Source: Bacilli bacterium
GTDB lineage: Bacteria > Bacillota_I > Bacilli_A > RF39 > UBA660
Assembly (NCBI GenBank): GCA_900772095.1
Contig: CAAGQJ010000061.1
Span: 1 to 61,108 of the forward strand
Length of the DNA stretch: 61,108 bases
Reading direction: 5' to 3'
Under the pieces are notes generated by a model. It was given only the letters and a program-made list of their open reading frames with translations. It was not told where the DNA came from and ran no database searches. A program made the translations under genes and the position numbers. Each line of letters starts with the position of its first letter. Positions within the stretch are counted from its first letter, which is position 1. Of the stretch, positions 16,649 through 24,723 are shown one piece after another.

Positions 16649-19129
16649 CTACAGTGCACCCCATTTGGCTATCTTGCCAGCTTTTCTATATTTCTTATAT
16701 TTATGACTCCAACCGCTCTGCACAGGGAAAGCAAAGGTCAATGCCAAGGCATCCGCCATATTCGGGGATTGTACGCCACGGCGCTTCATATCGTCTTTAC
16801 TTTCCAACTGGTGTTTACCATAGCGATTAACAAAAGCCTCTGGAGCTACCAGCTCGTCAGCTAATGCTTCATTATCAATGCAGCCACCATTAACCAACCA
16901 CTCTTTCATAGCGAACCACATTTCAGCACGCTTGTTGACGTATTCTTCTTTGTCTGATTTACCACCAAACTGAACAATACGCCAATTATCACGCCCCATA
17001 TCCTTGCCGGCAGAGTAAATACCTGTACCATAGCCCATATCTATGAACACAGCACTAGCTCCGTATTGGTCTTGGAAACCTGCTATCATTCTGGCTACAG
17101 CAAGGTCATTGTCGTTCTTTGTGAGAGTTTTTAAAACATGAGAATATATCCCCTGCCTCATTACAATAGCCAACATATCCTGCCCTGTCCATGCAGGGTC
17201 CACACCGATGATTACTGGAGAAAAGGAGTACTGCTTCTTCTCAGGTCGTCTTTCCCTAGCTTCCTGCACCACACCTCTAGGTATCAGCTGATTGGCAGCT
17301 GCATCTGGGAACAATCCGCGTACTCTGACCTTTACGAAGTCAGAATCCTCGCCATATTCCGCTACCCATTGGTTAAGTACCTTTTTGTTAGAAATGGCTA
17401 CCGTTCTGGAATCAATCTGTTTTGTATCCCATGTGCGGTGCTTACTATGGAAGCACTCATAGAACCTGCCAGTATTACGGGTAGGATTCCCGAAAGCACA
17501 CCAGATTATTTCAGTGTGGGCGTCAGTCATAGCACCCTCGGTAACTTCCCATATATCGTCGATAATGGCGGAAGCCTCGTCGAAGATAACAAGTATCCTT
17601 TTGCCCTGGTTATGAAGTCCAGCAAATGCCTCGGGGTTTTCCTTGCTCCAAGGGATAGCGTCTATCCGCCAAGTCTTTTCATGCTCTTTATCAGCAGAAA
17701 AGATGGCTGTAGCTGTTATCTCAAACAGCTCACGGCCTATAAACATACGATACCACTTAGACACCTCTGGCCAAGTCTTAGACCTTAGCTGTGTCTCTGT
17801 ATTGGCTGTAACAATGCCTCTAGTATCCTCATGCGTAGATACAGCCCATAGAACTATCCATGAAACCAAGCAGGAATTATGAGTCACTATGAAGTCGTTA
17901 GTCAGATACAAACCATCAGGCTTATCGACTGTAATGCACATTCCATCGGCATTGCCTATTGGCTCAATAGAAGCAATGAACCTCTTGCGGTATCTATCCT
18001 CAATATTAGGCTTGTACCTTTCCTTGCGATGTTTTATTGAGAAAGGGTTAAATGGCAAAGTCATTGTTATGCGATAACAAAACCTACAATTTACCCTATT
18101 GCGGTTGTCGTCATAGTACCAGCCCTGCTTGTCAGTTGGCTGCAATTGGGCTTTACCACCTAATGAACGAACCAACCACAGGACATCTTCTGCTAACTGC
18201 TTGCTGGTGGTGGAATAGAGAATAGAACTTTTTTTGTTTATCTCTCCATCAGTATCAAGCAAGCCGCATAGCAGCTCTTTACGACTAGCAACATCGTTGT
18301 ATTTGTATTCGTCAGGGATATAACGATTAAAGCTACGGCAGGAAAACACCTTATCTACAAGCAAATGTTTTATGCCTTTTATGTAGTTTCGTTTGTCATC
18401 TTTACAGAGCTTAACACTATATCCAAGGGCTTTTAGTTTATTCCTAATTTCTGGATACGGCTTTGTGTAGGTAGGCTGTTCTCTGCTGCCATCTCCTAAC
18501 CATACCCCTAATAAATAAGGGTGTAGCAAAGTTTCCTTGTGTGGAAATTCTGCTGCACCCTGTATTGGTATCTCCCATTGTTTTGCCCAATGTTGTTCAC
18601 CATTAGGCTTGTAACCTGATTTGCGAAGCACCCCAGCCTCAACTATTTCCAAAGTGGAAAGAGTTCGCCAGCCTTTACCAGTTCTCCTGTCATTGCGGTT
18701 CTTTACGTTCCACAAGTGGCCGCTGGAAACCTCGCAATAGCTATCATCATCAAACGTTACCCTGTAGAAAGGTATGGCTTTATATTTTCTAGTGCCAATT
18801 ATTTTTACTGGCTTGCCATCAGCCCCAAATACATAGTCACCTACTTTTAAATCGCCCCATCTTTGCTTGCCATTAGGCGTATCAATAATCAGAACATCTG
18901 TACTGGCCTTTCCAATCCCATGACCTGATGCCACAGCCAGCCTTATTGCTTCTTCAATATTTATGAGGCCTTTACCTAGCTTTTCAAGTATCTCAATCTG
19001 CCAGGCATCGGGACCTTTGTAATTCGCCAATTCATCCTTACCCCAAGGAAAGCAGGAATACACAAATCCTAATGGGTCGTGGGTAAATTGTGCCAAGAAC
19101 TCTACTAATTCACTTTGTGGATTACTCAT
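16649..19129 (-). CDS. Terminase large subunit with in-frame intein
   Basis: 826 residues from ATG 19129 (GAGGTGAG upstream); the spliced protein would be ~482 residues. It is the packaging motor: an N-terminal ATPase pumps DNA and a C-terminal RNase H-like nuclease cuts it. The Walker A loop SGHGIGK-S is split by the intein (residues 75-418). After it come the Walker B-like strand ILVIFDEAS, the coupling segment IIWCAFGNPTRNTG, and nuclease strands with acidic residues (PVIIGVDPAW, AVFIDMGYGTG). It follows the small terminase gene and precedes the portal. Confidence 0.93.
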   Translation of the reverse strand: MSNPQSELVEFLAQFTHDPLGFVYSCFPWGKDELANYKGPDAWQIEILEKLGKGLINIEEAIRLAVASGHGIGKASTDVLIIDTPNGKQRWGDLKVGDYVFGADGKPVKIIGTRKYKAIPFYRVTFDDDSYCEVSSGHLWNVKNRNDRRTGKGWRTLSTLEIVEAGVLRKSGYKPNGEQHWAKQWEIPIQGAAEFPHKETLLHPYLLGVWLGDGSREQPTYTKPYPEIRNKLKALGYSVKLCKDDKRNYIKGIKHLLVDKVFSCRSFNRYIPDEYKYNDVASRKELLCGLLDTDGEINKKSSILYSTTSKQLAEDVLWLVRSLGGKAQLQPTDKQGWYYDDNRNRVNCRFCYRITMTLPFNPFSIKHRKERYKPNIEDRYRKRFIASIEPIGNADGMCITVDKPDGLYLTNDFIVTHNSCLVSWIVLWAVSTHEDTRGIVTANTETQLRSKTWPEVSKWYRMFIGRELFEITATAIFSADKEHEKTWRIDAIPWSKENPEAFAGLHNQGKRILVIFDEASAIIDDIWEVTEGAMTDAHTEIIWCAFGNPTRNTGRFYECFHSKHRTWDTKQIDSRTVAISNKKVLNQWVAEYGEDSDFVKVRVRGLFPDAAANQLIPRGVVQEARERRPEKKQYSFSPVIIGVDPAWTGQDMLAIVMRQGIYSHVLKTLTKNDNDLAVARMIAGFQDQYGASAVFIDMGYGTGIYSAGKDMGRDNWRIVQFGGKSDKEEYVNKRAEMWFAMKEWLVNGGCIDNEALADELVAPEAFVNRYGKHQLESKDDMKRRGVQSPNMADALALTFAFPVQSGWSHKYKKYRKAGKIAKWGAL
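17876..18907 (-). mobile_element. Intein with LAGLIDADG endonuclease, class 3-like, in TerL Walker A
   Basis: 344 residues inserted between Lys and Ser of SGHGIGK-S. The first residue is Ala, not Cys or Ser. The splicing block after ~60 residues reads SSGHLWNV, with Trp where class 3 inteins have it; the penultimate block reads GMCITVDKPDGLYL, with the matching Cys; and the end is IVTHN-S, with the Thr. This Trp-Cys-Thr set with a non-nucleophilic first residue is the mark of class 3 inteins. Two LAGLIDADG-type helices with acidic residues are seen (YLLGVWLGDG and LLCGLLDTDG), so the homing endonuclease looks intact. Confidence 0.88.
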
Positions 19130-19198
19130 GTGCTCACCTCGTAATAATAGGGCTAGTTGGAGTTGCACCAACACACTCTGGAATCGCCCATAAAAAAG

Positions 19199-19223
19199 GC
19201 GGTATGCCATAAAGACACACCGC
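19199..19223 (-). terminator. First terminator hairpin in terS-terL gap
   Basis: Read on the minus strand, GCGGT and ACCGC arms flank a ~15-nt loop and are followed by a run of six T. It lies 70 bp before the TerL start, downstream of the second hairpin at 19296-19315, so two stops stand in tandem between small and large terminase genes. Confidence 0.6.
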
Positions 19224-19244
19224 TAATAAAAGAAAAGGAGGATT

Positions 19245-19283
19245 ATGAAAAACTCAGCCTACTATAAGGCCATTACCTCATAG
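19245..19283 (+). CDS. Possible 12-residue peptide (plus strand)
   Basis: ATG 19245 is preceded by AAAAGGAGGATT, an almost perfect ribosome-binding site, and opens a frame for MKNSAYYKAITS before TAG. It lies antisense to the terminase operon between two hairpins, one of which (19296-19315) would also end a rightward transcript. A strong start site on so short a frame may be chance, a leader peptide or a real micropeptide. I see no promoter that clearly serves it. Confidence 0.3.
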   Translation: MKNSAYYKAITS

Positions 19284-19295
19284 CAGACATATAAA

Positions 19296-19315
19296 AAGGC
19301 GGTGTTACCCGCCTT
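19296..19315. terminator. Bidirectional terminator hairpin after terS
   Basis: AAGGCGG, a 6-nt loop and CCGCCTT are flanked by A-runs on one side and T-rich sequence on the other strand, so it can act in both directions. It sits 35 bp past the small terminase stop codon and would reduce read-through into TerL. Confidence 0.7.
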
Positions 19316-19349
19316 AAAAAATGTTAGGTCACTGGCGCACAACAGCAGC

Positions 19350-19904
19350 CTAACACTCCCTTGCCTTTACATCTATTGTGTTCATCGCTAGGCGCTTGTG
19401 AGCGTACTCTATCTGCCTCTGCCTAGCTTCCTGTAACTGATTGCTGATATTTATGTCCTGGGTGATATTCACTTCCTTTGGAGCAAATCCGCCTAGTATC
19501 TTTGTCATATCAGCCAACGCAGCTCTCTTTACACTGTCATTCTCAGTGCTTTGAGCTAAGTCTACATACATATCAAATACCTCTGTCATGGACAGACTAT
19601 ATATACCATTTTTAGCCATCTTTGCTTCCTGTATGCTTTCCAAATGTGTCAGGTAGTCAGATACGCCCTTTTCGTCAAGTAGCTTACTCCCCTTAACTCC
19701 TAATGCCGTTCTGGAGGTTCCTTTGTAGCCAGCCATTTCTGCTGCCCGTGTGGCGTTCTGTGTTTCGTGATAGTACTTACAAAACAGATACTTCTTATAA
19801 GTCAATCCGTAAACTTTTTTAGCTCGCTCTGGTTCAGGCATGACTCCATTTTTCTTTAGGCCATTTACTCCTAGTTCCAAATTCATATCATTTAGCAACG
19901 CCAC
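19350..19904 (-). CDS. Terminase small subunit
   Basis: 184 residues from GTG 19904 with AAGGAGG ideally spaced. The N-terminal half has a DNA-binding helical module (LTYKKYLFCKYYHETQNATRAAEMAGYKGTSRTALGVKGSKLL) matching the Terminase_2 family pattern, in which NATRAAEMAGY is the recognition region. The central helix (MSMTEVFDMYVDLAQ-like) would form the ring, and the C-terminus is Gln/Arg-rich for contact with TerL. It recognises the packaging start site and hands DNA to TerL. The gene is the first of the late operon. Confidence 0.9.
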   Translation of the reverse strand: MALLNDMNLELGVNGLKKNGVMPEPERAKKVYGLTYKKYLFCKYYHETQNATRAAEMAGYKGTSRTALGVKGSKLLDEKGVSDYLTHLESIQEAKMAKNGIYSLSMTEVFDMYVDLAQSTENDSVKRAALADMTKILGGFAPKEVNITQDINISNQLQEARQRQIEYAHKRLAMNTIDVKAREC

Positions 19905-20042
19905 TTAAATCACCTCCTTTGCTTGCTTTCCATTTATCTTTTTGACTTTAGTGTTTTTTATGGAAGCAAAGTTTATAATTTTGCATATTTTGTGCGAGAG
20001 GGGGACTCCATAGGGTAAATGACAGGGGTAAATATAGGTAGT

Positions 20043-20064
20043 CCCTACCCCACCCCCTACCCCC
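20043..20064 (-). other. G-quadruplex motif in late leader
   Basis: The minus strand reads five G, TA, five G, T, four G, TA, three G: four G-runs with loops of 1-2 bases, a textbook quadruplex-forming pattern. It lies ~140 bp upstream of the small terminase start, inside the probable late transcript leader. Confidence 0.8.
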
Positions 20065-20089
20065 TGTTTTTTATGTGTATATGACATTA

Positions 20090-21317
20090 TTAGAACAACA
20101 ATTAACTACGCGCCTGGGGGCGAGCGACCGCGCCTACACACGAGCGCGCCACGCCTGCCTACGCGCCTATTACATCCGATAATTGACAGTTATAGGAGGT
20201 AAAGAGAAAAGCCCTCTAGCCTAGTCATATCAATGGATTGAATCCGTTCAGCATTGGCAAAATCTACCATTATATTGTTTGACTTTTTGACAGTTTGCAG
20301 CAGGTGGACAAAATAGCAGAACATATCCATTAAATTATATAGTGTGTTCTATGCATCTATCTTCCTTTTAAATAAGCTCCAGATTTGCTACTTTGCTTTC
20401 ATTTCAATAATTTATACTTTTGAATTAACAATAATGAATATCCTTGTCTATCAGATTAAAAAGGAATAGATTTTCGGATAGTTTGTTTAGATAGCCCAAA
20501 AGATTCTCTATGATGTCACCGGCAATGCTCAAACTTCTCTATGATGTCATTGATAATAGCAGGACTTTAATGCAATATCACTAACAGTGCTTTACTATGA
20601 TACTGATGATATATATCAATGATAGTAATATCTTTACACTGATATATCCTTACTATATATCTATACTTCTTTATAGACTTTATAGCACTGTACTATGTAT
20701 CTGGCTTTATATGCTATCTTATGCCCTGGTATCTATCTTTTATATCTACTTATGTACCTTTATGATGATATATAGGCACGAACATATATACTCTATGCAT
20801 TTACCTATGCTTTCATCTGGCACTTGCTTTCAGCTCTCCATACCTTTTATGGCTCCAATGCTGCTTTACTTCTATATGATATACATAGCTTTTGTGAGCT
20901 GGCTCAAGTGCTTTCCTTTGTCACATACGCATGTAAGCACATACACGCATATACTATATAGTCTTTATATATGCTTTCATGCCCCAGATGGCACTATATT
21001 TCTAAGTCATTATACAAATTATTTGATAGTTTTTGTATTAAGTCGGGATATTTTTTATCTTTGTTCTATTTATACAGCAAAAATCATTAAATTTGTACAA
21101 TGAATTATTTGTAAAAGGACAAAAGAAAAGGCCTGGCACACTCTCCAGACCTTTGCATATACTATATCACTATACAAATATTATACCTTAAAATAGCTTT
21201 TTTGTCTATACTTTTGTGTTCTTTTTTTATGTTTTTATATATCCATCAATCCTTTGCTACATCTGACTTTGTAGCTATGCAGGTAAAAACGAACATCAAA
21301 ATATTTTCAAAAAAGCA
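20090..21317. other. Non-coding region upstream of terS; candidate origin/packaging region
   Basis: About 1.2 kb without a convincing gene. It opens with a 60-bp GC-rich block at 20107-20168 holding three CGCGCC cores and two CGAGCG cores, unlike its AT-rich surroundings. A 15-bp direct repeat follows at 20504-20549. From about 20590 to 21100 the sequence is strongly biased, purine-rich on the minus strand and full of TATA-like steps. A plus-strand frame of 168 codons there has no ribosome-binding site and a Tyr/Ile/Leu-dominated product, so I treat it as non-coding. Packaging site, origin or long leader RNA are all possible. Confidence 0.5.
20504..20549. repeat. 15-bp direct repeat (two copies)
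   Basis: TTCTCTATGATGTCA occurs at 20504-20518 and again at 20535-20549, 31 bp apart start to start, about three helical turns. It may be an iteron-like protein site in the non-coding block. Confidence 0.7.
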
Positions 21318-21373
21318 TTGACAAGTCAAAAATACCGTGCTACTATGTAATCAAGATAAACAATATAGCTTAT
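21318..21373 (+). promoter_or_regulatory. Rightward promoter-operator, copy 1
   Basis: TTGACA at 21318, a 17-bp spacer and TACTAT at 21341. The -35 sits in an inverted repeat, TTGAC-AA-GTCAA. The block 21318-21354 is identical to 22385-22421. At +38 from the -35 both copies carry an imperfect or perfect ATAAGC-n6-GCTTAT palindrome (here 21356-21373), a likely operator. It should drive the genes from 21443. Confidence 0.75.
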
Positions 21374-21442
21374 AAATCAGCTTTAAAGTTTATTTTATAG
21401 GCTTGTAGGCCTCCATCTGGGAGGCAGAAAGGATGGTATAAA

Positions 21443-21694
21443 ATGGAAAAAAGATTTGAATTTGAATGCCGTACAGAGTGGTACGGCAACAATTACCATA
21501 CCACAACCCTAGTCTATGACTGGGCAAAAGCATATCCCGGAGGTTGGGCCGGGCCTTACTTCGATAACCCGGCCATTATAAAGGCCGAAACGGTCGAGGG
21601 TGAGACATGGTCTGACGAAATGTCAGACTTTATCAAGTCTGTAGGTGCTACAGATATTGAGGAGGAGACGGAAAGGATGAGTTATCATGGATAA
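21443..21694 (+). CDS. Small acidic hypothetical protein
   Basis: 83 residues, aromatic- and acid-rich (RFEFECRTEWYGNNYHTTTLVYDWAKAYPGGWAGPYFDN). First gene after promoter copy 1 and overlapping the next gene by 8 bp, so the two form an operon. No family recognised. Position in an early accessory block and acidic composition are compatible with a host- or defence-directed protein, but nothing in the sequence shows that. Confidence 0.65.
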   Translation: MEKRFEFECRTEWYGNNYHTTTLVYDWAKAYPGGWAGPYFDNPAIIKAETVEGETWSDEMSDFIKSVGATDIEEETERMSYHG

Positions 21695-22025
21695 GAAAGT
21701 AGAAGTATTCGGCTTTTGGTGGCAGGTTTGGGAGGCTTTGGACGAGGAAAGCAAAGAGGCTTGCCGTAAAGAGCTAAAAGAAGATTATGAAAACGCTTTA
21801 GAGAGTATCAAAGAAGGACACTATGACGGCCCGGATACCTCTAGCATAGAGGATTATATAATTGGGACTGTATCTCATTATGTAGGTGAGCTATGCGGCC
21901 CCCAGGAAGAAAACGGCAAAATGATTTGTACCGGTCCATGTGCAGACGAACTCCCAGACTACGACGAGGACGGGGAAGCACTTTGCACAAAAGCAAATTT
22001 TCTATGGGTGCTTGACATCGAATAA
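21687..22025 (+). CDS. Acidic hypothetical protein
   Basis: 112 residues with a strong net negative charge (EALDEESKEACRKELKEDYENALESIKEGHYDG) and four Cys in the second half (ELCGPQEENGKMICTGPCADE), which might bind metal. Translationally coupled to the upstream gene and followed by a terminator. Acidic proteins in such early phage operons are sometimes DNA mimics, but the spaced acid pattern of a mimic is not clear here. Confidence 0.65.
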   Translation: MDKKVEVFGFWWQVWEALDEESKEACRKELKEDYENALESIKEGHYDGPDTSSIEDYIIGTVSHYVGELCGPQEENGKMICTGPCADELPDYDEDGEALCTKANFLWVLDIE

Positions 22026-22043
22026 AAAGATACAATCAAAAAG

Positions 22044-22066
22044 GCCTGCCGTTTGGCAGGTCTTTT
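22044..22066 (+). terminator. Terminator after acidic gene pair
   Basis: GCCTGCC, a 4-nt loop and GGCAGGT followed by TTTTC. It ends the short operon from promoter copy 1. Confidence 0.85.
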
Positions 22067-22098
22067 CTTATGCCTTTTTTATTGTACCGGTTCTGGTG

Positions 22099-22302
22099 CT
22101 ACTTCTCATCTTTCACTAACTCCAGGCGGTAGCCGTATTTTTCAAAGATACTTGCTGCTTCTAAAAGTCGTATAGTACCGTCATTTATTTTTCTGCCTAG
22201 AGTTTGTGGCGTGCAGCCCTCCACCTCTGCAATGGCAGCATTAGTATTTTCTGAGTCTATCAAAAATTTCTGCCACATTTTTTTAAACTCTTTTTTATCC
22301 AT
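22099..22302 (-). CDS. Small helix-turn-helix repressor
   Basis: 67 residues from ATG 22302 after GGAGGTG. The run NAAIAEVEGCTPQTLGRKINDGTI is a helix-turn-helix with TPQTLGRKI as recognition helix, as in small Cro-like regulators. A good leftward promoter lies upstream (TTGAGT, 17 bp, TATAAT). The gene stands between the two identical rightward promoters and faces copy 2. Palindromes of the ATAAGC/GCTTAT type lie at both rightward promoters and in its own upstream region, so it probably represses all three. Confidence 0.75.
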   Translation of the reverse strand: MDKKEFKKMWQKFLIDSENTNAAIAEVEGCTPQTLGRKINDGTIRLLEAASIFEKYGYRLELVKDEK

Positions 22303-22384
22303 TTTCAACACCTCCATACAAATTATATCAAAAATTTTCTACTTACTCAATAAGCAAAAAAACTTATTTTATAATAAAAAATGC

Positions 22385-22441
22385 TTGACAAGTCAAAAAT
22401 ACCGTGCTACTATGTAATCAAAATAAGCGTTATTGCTTATT
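22385..22441 (+). promoter_or_regulatory. Rightward promoter-operator, copy 2
   Basis: 37 bp identical to copy 1 (TTGACA, 17 bp, TACTAT). The downstream operator is a perfect palindrome, AATAAGC-n6-GCTTATT at 22422-22441. A related site (AATAAGC at 22349, then ACTTATT) lies within the divergent repressor promoter. Confidence 0.78.
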
Positions 22442-22473
22442 GAAACAGCAATTTTATTTAGGAGGTTTTCAAA

Positions 22474-22671
22474 ATGACTAAAGATTATTTCAAAAGAGTA
22501 GTGGCCACTGACATTATCACTAAAGCTATGCAAGTAGCTACAGCAAGAGACGAGCTCACACAAAAAGCATACGCTGAACGTCTGGTAGGGCAAATAATAA
22601 CTTACTGCCAGGCTAATAATTTAACACCGGAACAATTGCTTGACACTGTACTTGAGGAGGTGAAAGCATGA
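22474..22671 (+). CDS. Small hypothetical protein
   Basis: 65 residues after TTTAGGAGG. Helical, resembling a short DNA- or protein-binding three-helix unit (TARDELTQKAYAERLVGQIITYCQANNLTPEQLLDTVL). It opens the operon from promoter copy 2 and overlaps the next tiny gene by 4 bp. No family recognised. Confidence 0.7.
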   Translation: MTKDYFKRVVATDIITKAMQVATARDELTQKAYAERLVGQIITYCQANNLTPEQLLDTVLEEVKA

Positions 22672-22751
22672 AAACAGTAAAAAAGATTATAGACTACATA
22701 TTTGTAGCGGTTAGCGTGTATTTCATTATCCTGGTACTGTGTGCAGGTTAA
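22668..22751 (+). CDS. 27-residue single-span membrane peptide
   Basis: MKTVKKIIDYIFVAVSVYFIILVLCAG: a Lys-rich start and one hydrophobic span of ~20 residues. Coupled to the upstream gene by ATGA-type overlap, with GAGGAGGTG before its ATG. A membrane micropeptide; no function can be assigned. Confidence 0.6.
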   Translation: MKTVKKIIDYIFVAVSVYFIILVLCAG

Positions 22752-22788
22752 GGACAAATAAACAAAATTGATTTAGGAGGGTTTAAAA

Positions 22789-23292
22789 ATGAAATTACAG
22801 TATTTCAAAGATGTTCAGAATGTAAAGGAATTAAAAAAGGCTTACCACAAGCTGGTACTTAAAAACCACCCAGACAAAGGCGGTGACCATGAAGTTATGG
22901 TTGCAATTGTCCTAGAGTATGAATGGGCTTTGGCTCACCTATTCGACGAGGACGGCAACCGCAAGGGAGGCAAGCAGGGAGGAGCTAAAGCCAATACCTG
23001 CTATGACTTCCAGTCTGACGAGTTCAGAACAGCCCTTGACAAGTTAATGAAGCTGGACGGGCTGGAATTGGAGGTTTGCGGCGATTGGATCTGGATAAGT
23101 GGTAACACTTTCCAGAACAAAACCGCAATCAAGGAAGTTGGCTGCCGCTGGGCTTCTAAAAAGAAGCTGTGGTATTGGAGGCCTGCCGATTATGTCAAGA
23201 CTACTAGAAAAACCCTTGACATGGACCAGATTAGAAATTTGCATGGAAGTGAGGTTTTCACCTCCAAAGGCCGTAAAGCATTAACCGCATGA
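22789..23292 (+). CDS. J-domain protein
   Basis: 167 residues. The N-terminal ~65 form a J domain: LKKAYHKLVLKNHPDKGGDHEV holds the His-Pro-Asp loop that stimulates DnaK ATPase, in the HPDKGG form. The C-terminal part is Trp- and Lys-rich (CGDWIWISGNTFQNKTAIKEVGCRWASKKKLWYWRP). This compact J-plus-domain form recurs in Firmicute phages and would recruit host DnaK to a phage or host target. Fourth gene position in the copy-2 operon fits early expression. Confidence 0.8.
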   Translation: MKLQYFKDVQNVKELKKAYHKLVLKNHPDKGGDHEVMVAIVLEYEWALAHLFDEDGNRKGGKQGGAKANTCYDFQSDEFRTALDKLMKLDGLELEVCGDWIWISGNTFQNKTAIKEVGCRWASKKKLWYWRPADYVKTTRKTLDMDQIRNLHGSEVFTSKGRKALTA

Positions 23293-23376
23293 TAGATTTT
23301 ATCTAGCCTACCAGATACCCGCCATCTGGTAGGACTGATAAAGGCTATCAGCCTAAATCAAAGGAGGTTTTACACC

Positions 23377-23865
23377 ATGACAAAAGAACAAGAAAAATTA
23401 CAAGTCCGTATCCGTGAGTATAAAAAGTCCCTGGATATGGTCGAGCCTGTAAAGGCTATCGTAAAGGCCTTTGACGGCAAGTGCTATAATTGCAGGTTTG
23501 GCAAGGCTTTTGCCGATATTGGCTGCTATGAAGATAAATCCAATTACAGTGATTGGATTACAATCCGCCGTCGTGATGGAATATACAACGACTCTGCCGC
23601 AACAATTTTTTCTATAAGGCTGTCAGATATGTTGGACGGCAAGAGAATCAATGCTGAAAAAATCATTGCTAACATTGACGAGCGTGTCGAGAGTAGACAC
23701 AAAACGATTTTTCGCCTGGAATATGAATTGAAGTCAGTGGAGGGTGTAATTGAATATCTCAATCAGAAAATTACAGAGATAAACAATATCGTGGGTAGTT
23801 TATCATGTGAATGTATAGAGGCTTATTCCAGCAAGTTTGAAAAACTTTCATATAGGTTGAAGTGA
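23377..23865 (+). CDS. Coiled-coil hypothetical protein
   Basis: 162 residues with AAAGGAGG before the ATG. Helical segments with heptad-like hydrophobics flank a central domain (CYNCRFGKAFADIGCYEDKSNYSDWITIRRRDG) with three Cys. The C-terminal half (YELKSVEGVIEYLNQKITEINNIVGSL) looks like a coiled coil. No family recognised. It is the last gene before a marked shift to AT-rich defence-type genes. Confidence 0.65.
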   Translation: MTKEQEKLQVRIREYKKSLDMVEPVKAIVKAFDGKCYNCRFGKAFADIGCYEDKSNYSDWITIRRRDGIYNDSAATIFSIRLSDMLDGKRINAEKIIANIDERVESRHKTIFRLEYELKSVEGVIEYLNQKITEINNIVGSLSCECIEAYSSKFEKLSYRLK

Positions 23866-23936
23866 TGGTTGCAATAGGGGTGGTGATTTGCCACCCCATT
23901 GTGATATGATGTAATAAAATGTGGAGGTACTAAAAA

Positions 23937-24656
23937 ATGAATATAAAACTATATGATACGACGATTAGAGAAGTATTAGTTTCAGGTAGGCAATTTCTGA
24001 TTCCGAGGTTTCAAAGGGAATATTCATGGGATAAGAAGAATTATAAAGAGTTTTTGGAAGATATGTTGAGTTGTTTATCTATAAAGGATGGAAAGGTCGT
24101 TAATAGTCAATATTTCTTGGGAACTATGTTATTTATAGGTGACTATGCCGAAGGGACTGATAAGGAGATACAAGTAGTTGATGGGCAACAACGATTGACT
24201 ACAATTACAATACTTTTTTCTGCTCTTTCGGATAGATTTCGCCAGCTTGGTGAAGAAAAACTTAGTAAGCAGCTGTTTAGATATATAATGACTGAAGATG
24301 ATAATGGAGAGCCTGTGCGTATTCTAAAAAGTCAATCACATTATCCGTTCTTTTCGTATTATATACAAGATAGAGAGAAGAATTATCTTCAAGAAGCGGT
24401 GGGTGAGGAAGAATGCCGTATGGAAGAAGCGTATAAGTTTTTTTATGAACAATTAGAAGAAAAAAATATTAGGAAATATTTGACAAAATGGTGTGGTAGG
24501 GAAGATGTATATTCGTCGCAGTATGTAGAAATATTAAAAGCAATAAGAGATCAAGTTCTTCAAACAATATTCGTGTCAATATCTACAACAGATAAAGAAC
24601 AAGCTAATATGATTTTTGAAATCTTAAACGCAAAAGGGAAGAGACAACAAAATTAA
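23937..24656 (+). CDS. Truncated DUF262 (GmrSD-type) protein
   Basis: 239 residues. The N-terminus matches DUF262: IPRFQREYSWDKKNYKEFLEDM, then IQVVDGQQRLTTITILFSAL, where DGQQR is the nucleotide-binding/cleavage signature. Full-length relatives run ~600 residues and continue after FEILNAKGK; here the frame ends four codons later (RQQN) and a terminator follows. So only the N-terminal domain remains. AT content is higher than in neighbouring genes, a sign of recent transfer. DUF262 proteins act in modified-DNA restriction and other anti-phage systems; whether this piece works alone is unknown. Confidence 0.8.
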   Translation: MNIKLYDTTIREVLVSGRQFLIPRFQREYSWDKKNYKEFLEDMLSCLSIKDGKVVNSQYFLGTMLFIGDYAEGTDKEIQVVDGQQRLTTITILFSALSDRFRQLGEEKLSKQLFRYIMTEDDNGEPVRILKSQSHYPFFSYYIQDREKNYLQEAVGEEECRMEEAYKFFYEQLEEKNIRKYLTKWCGREDVYSSQYVEILKAIRDQVLQTIFVSISTTDKEQANMIFEILNAKGKRQQN

Positions 24657-24682
24657 CATTTTTTTGGGGGCTTCAAAATAAA

Positions 24683-24713
24683 AACAACCCCTCTCTGGAA
24701 TGGAGAGGGGTTT
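24683..24713. terminator. Terminator between DUF262 and Mrr-like genes
   Basis: ACCCCTCTC, a short loop, GAGAGGGGT, with T-run right and A-run left; it can end both converging genes. Confidence 0.85.
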
Positions 24714-24723
24714 TATTGTGCGG

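Noticed and set aside
20597..21103. 168-codon plus-strand open frame
   Set aside because: No ribosome-binding site, extreme Tyr/Ile/Leu content and a biased, repeat-like base sequence; best explained as a chance frame.
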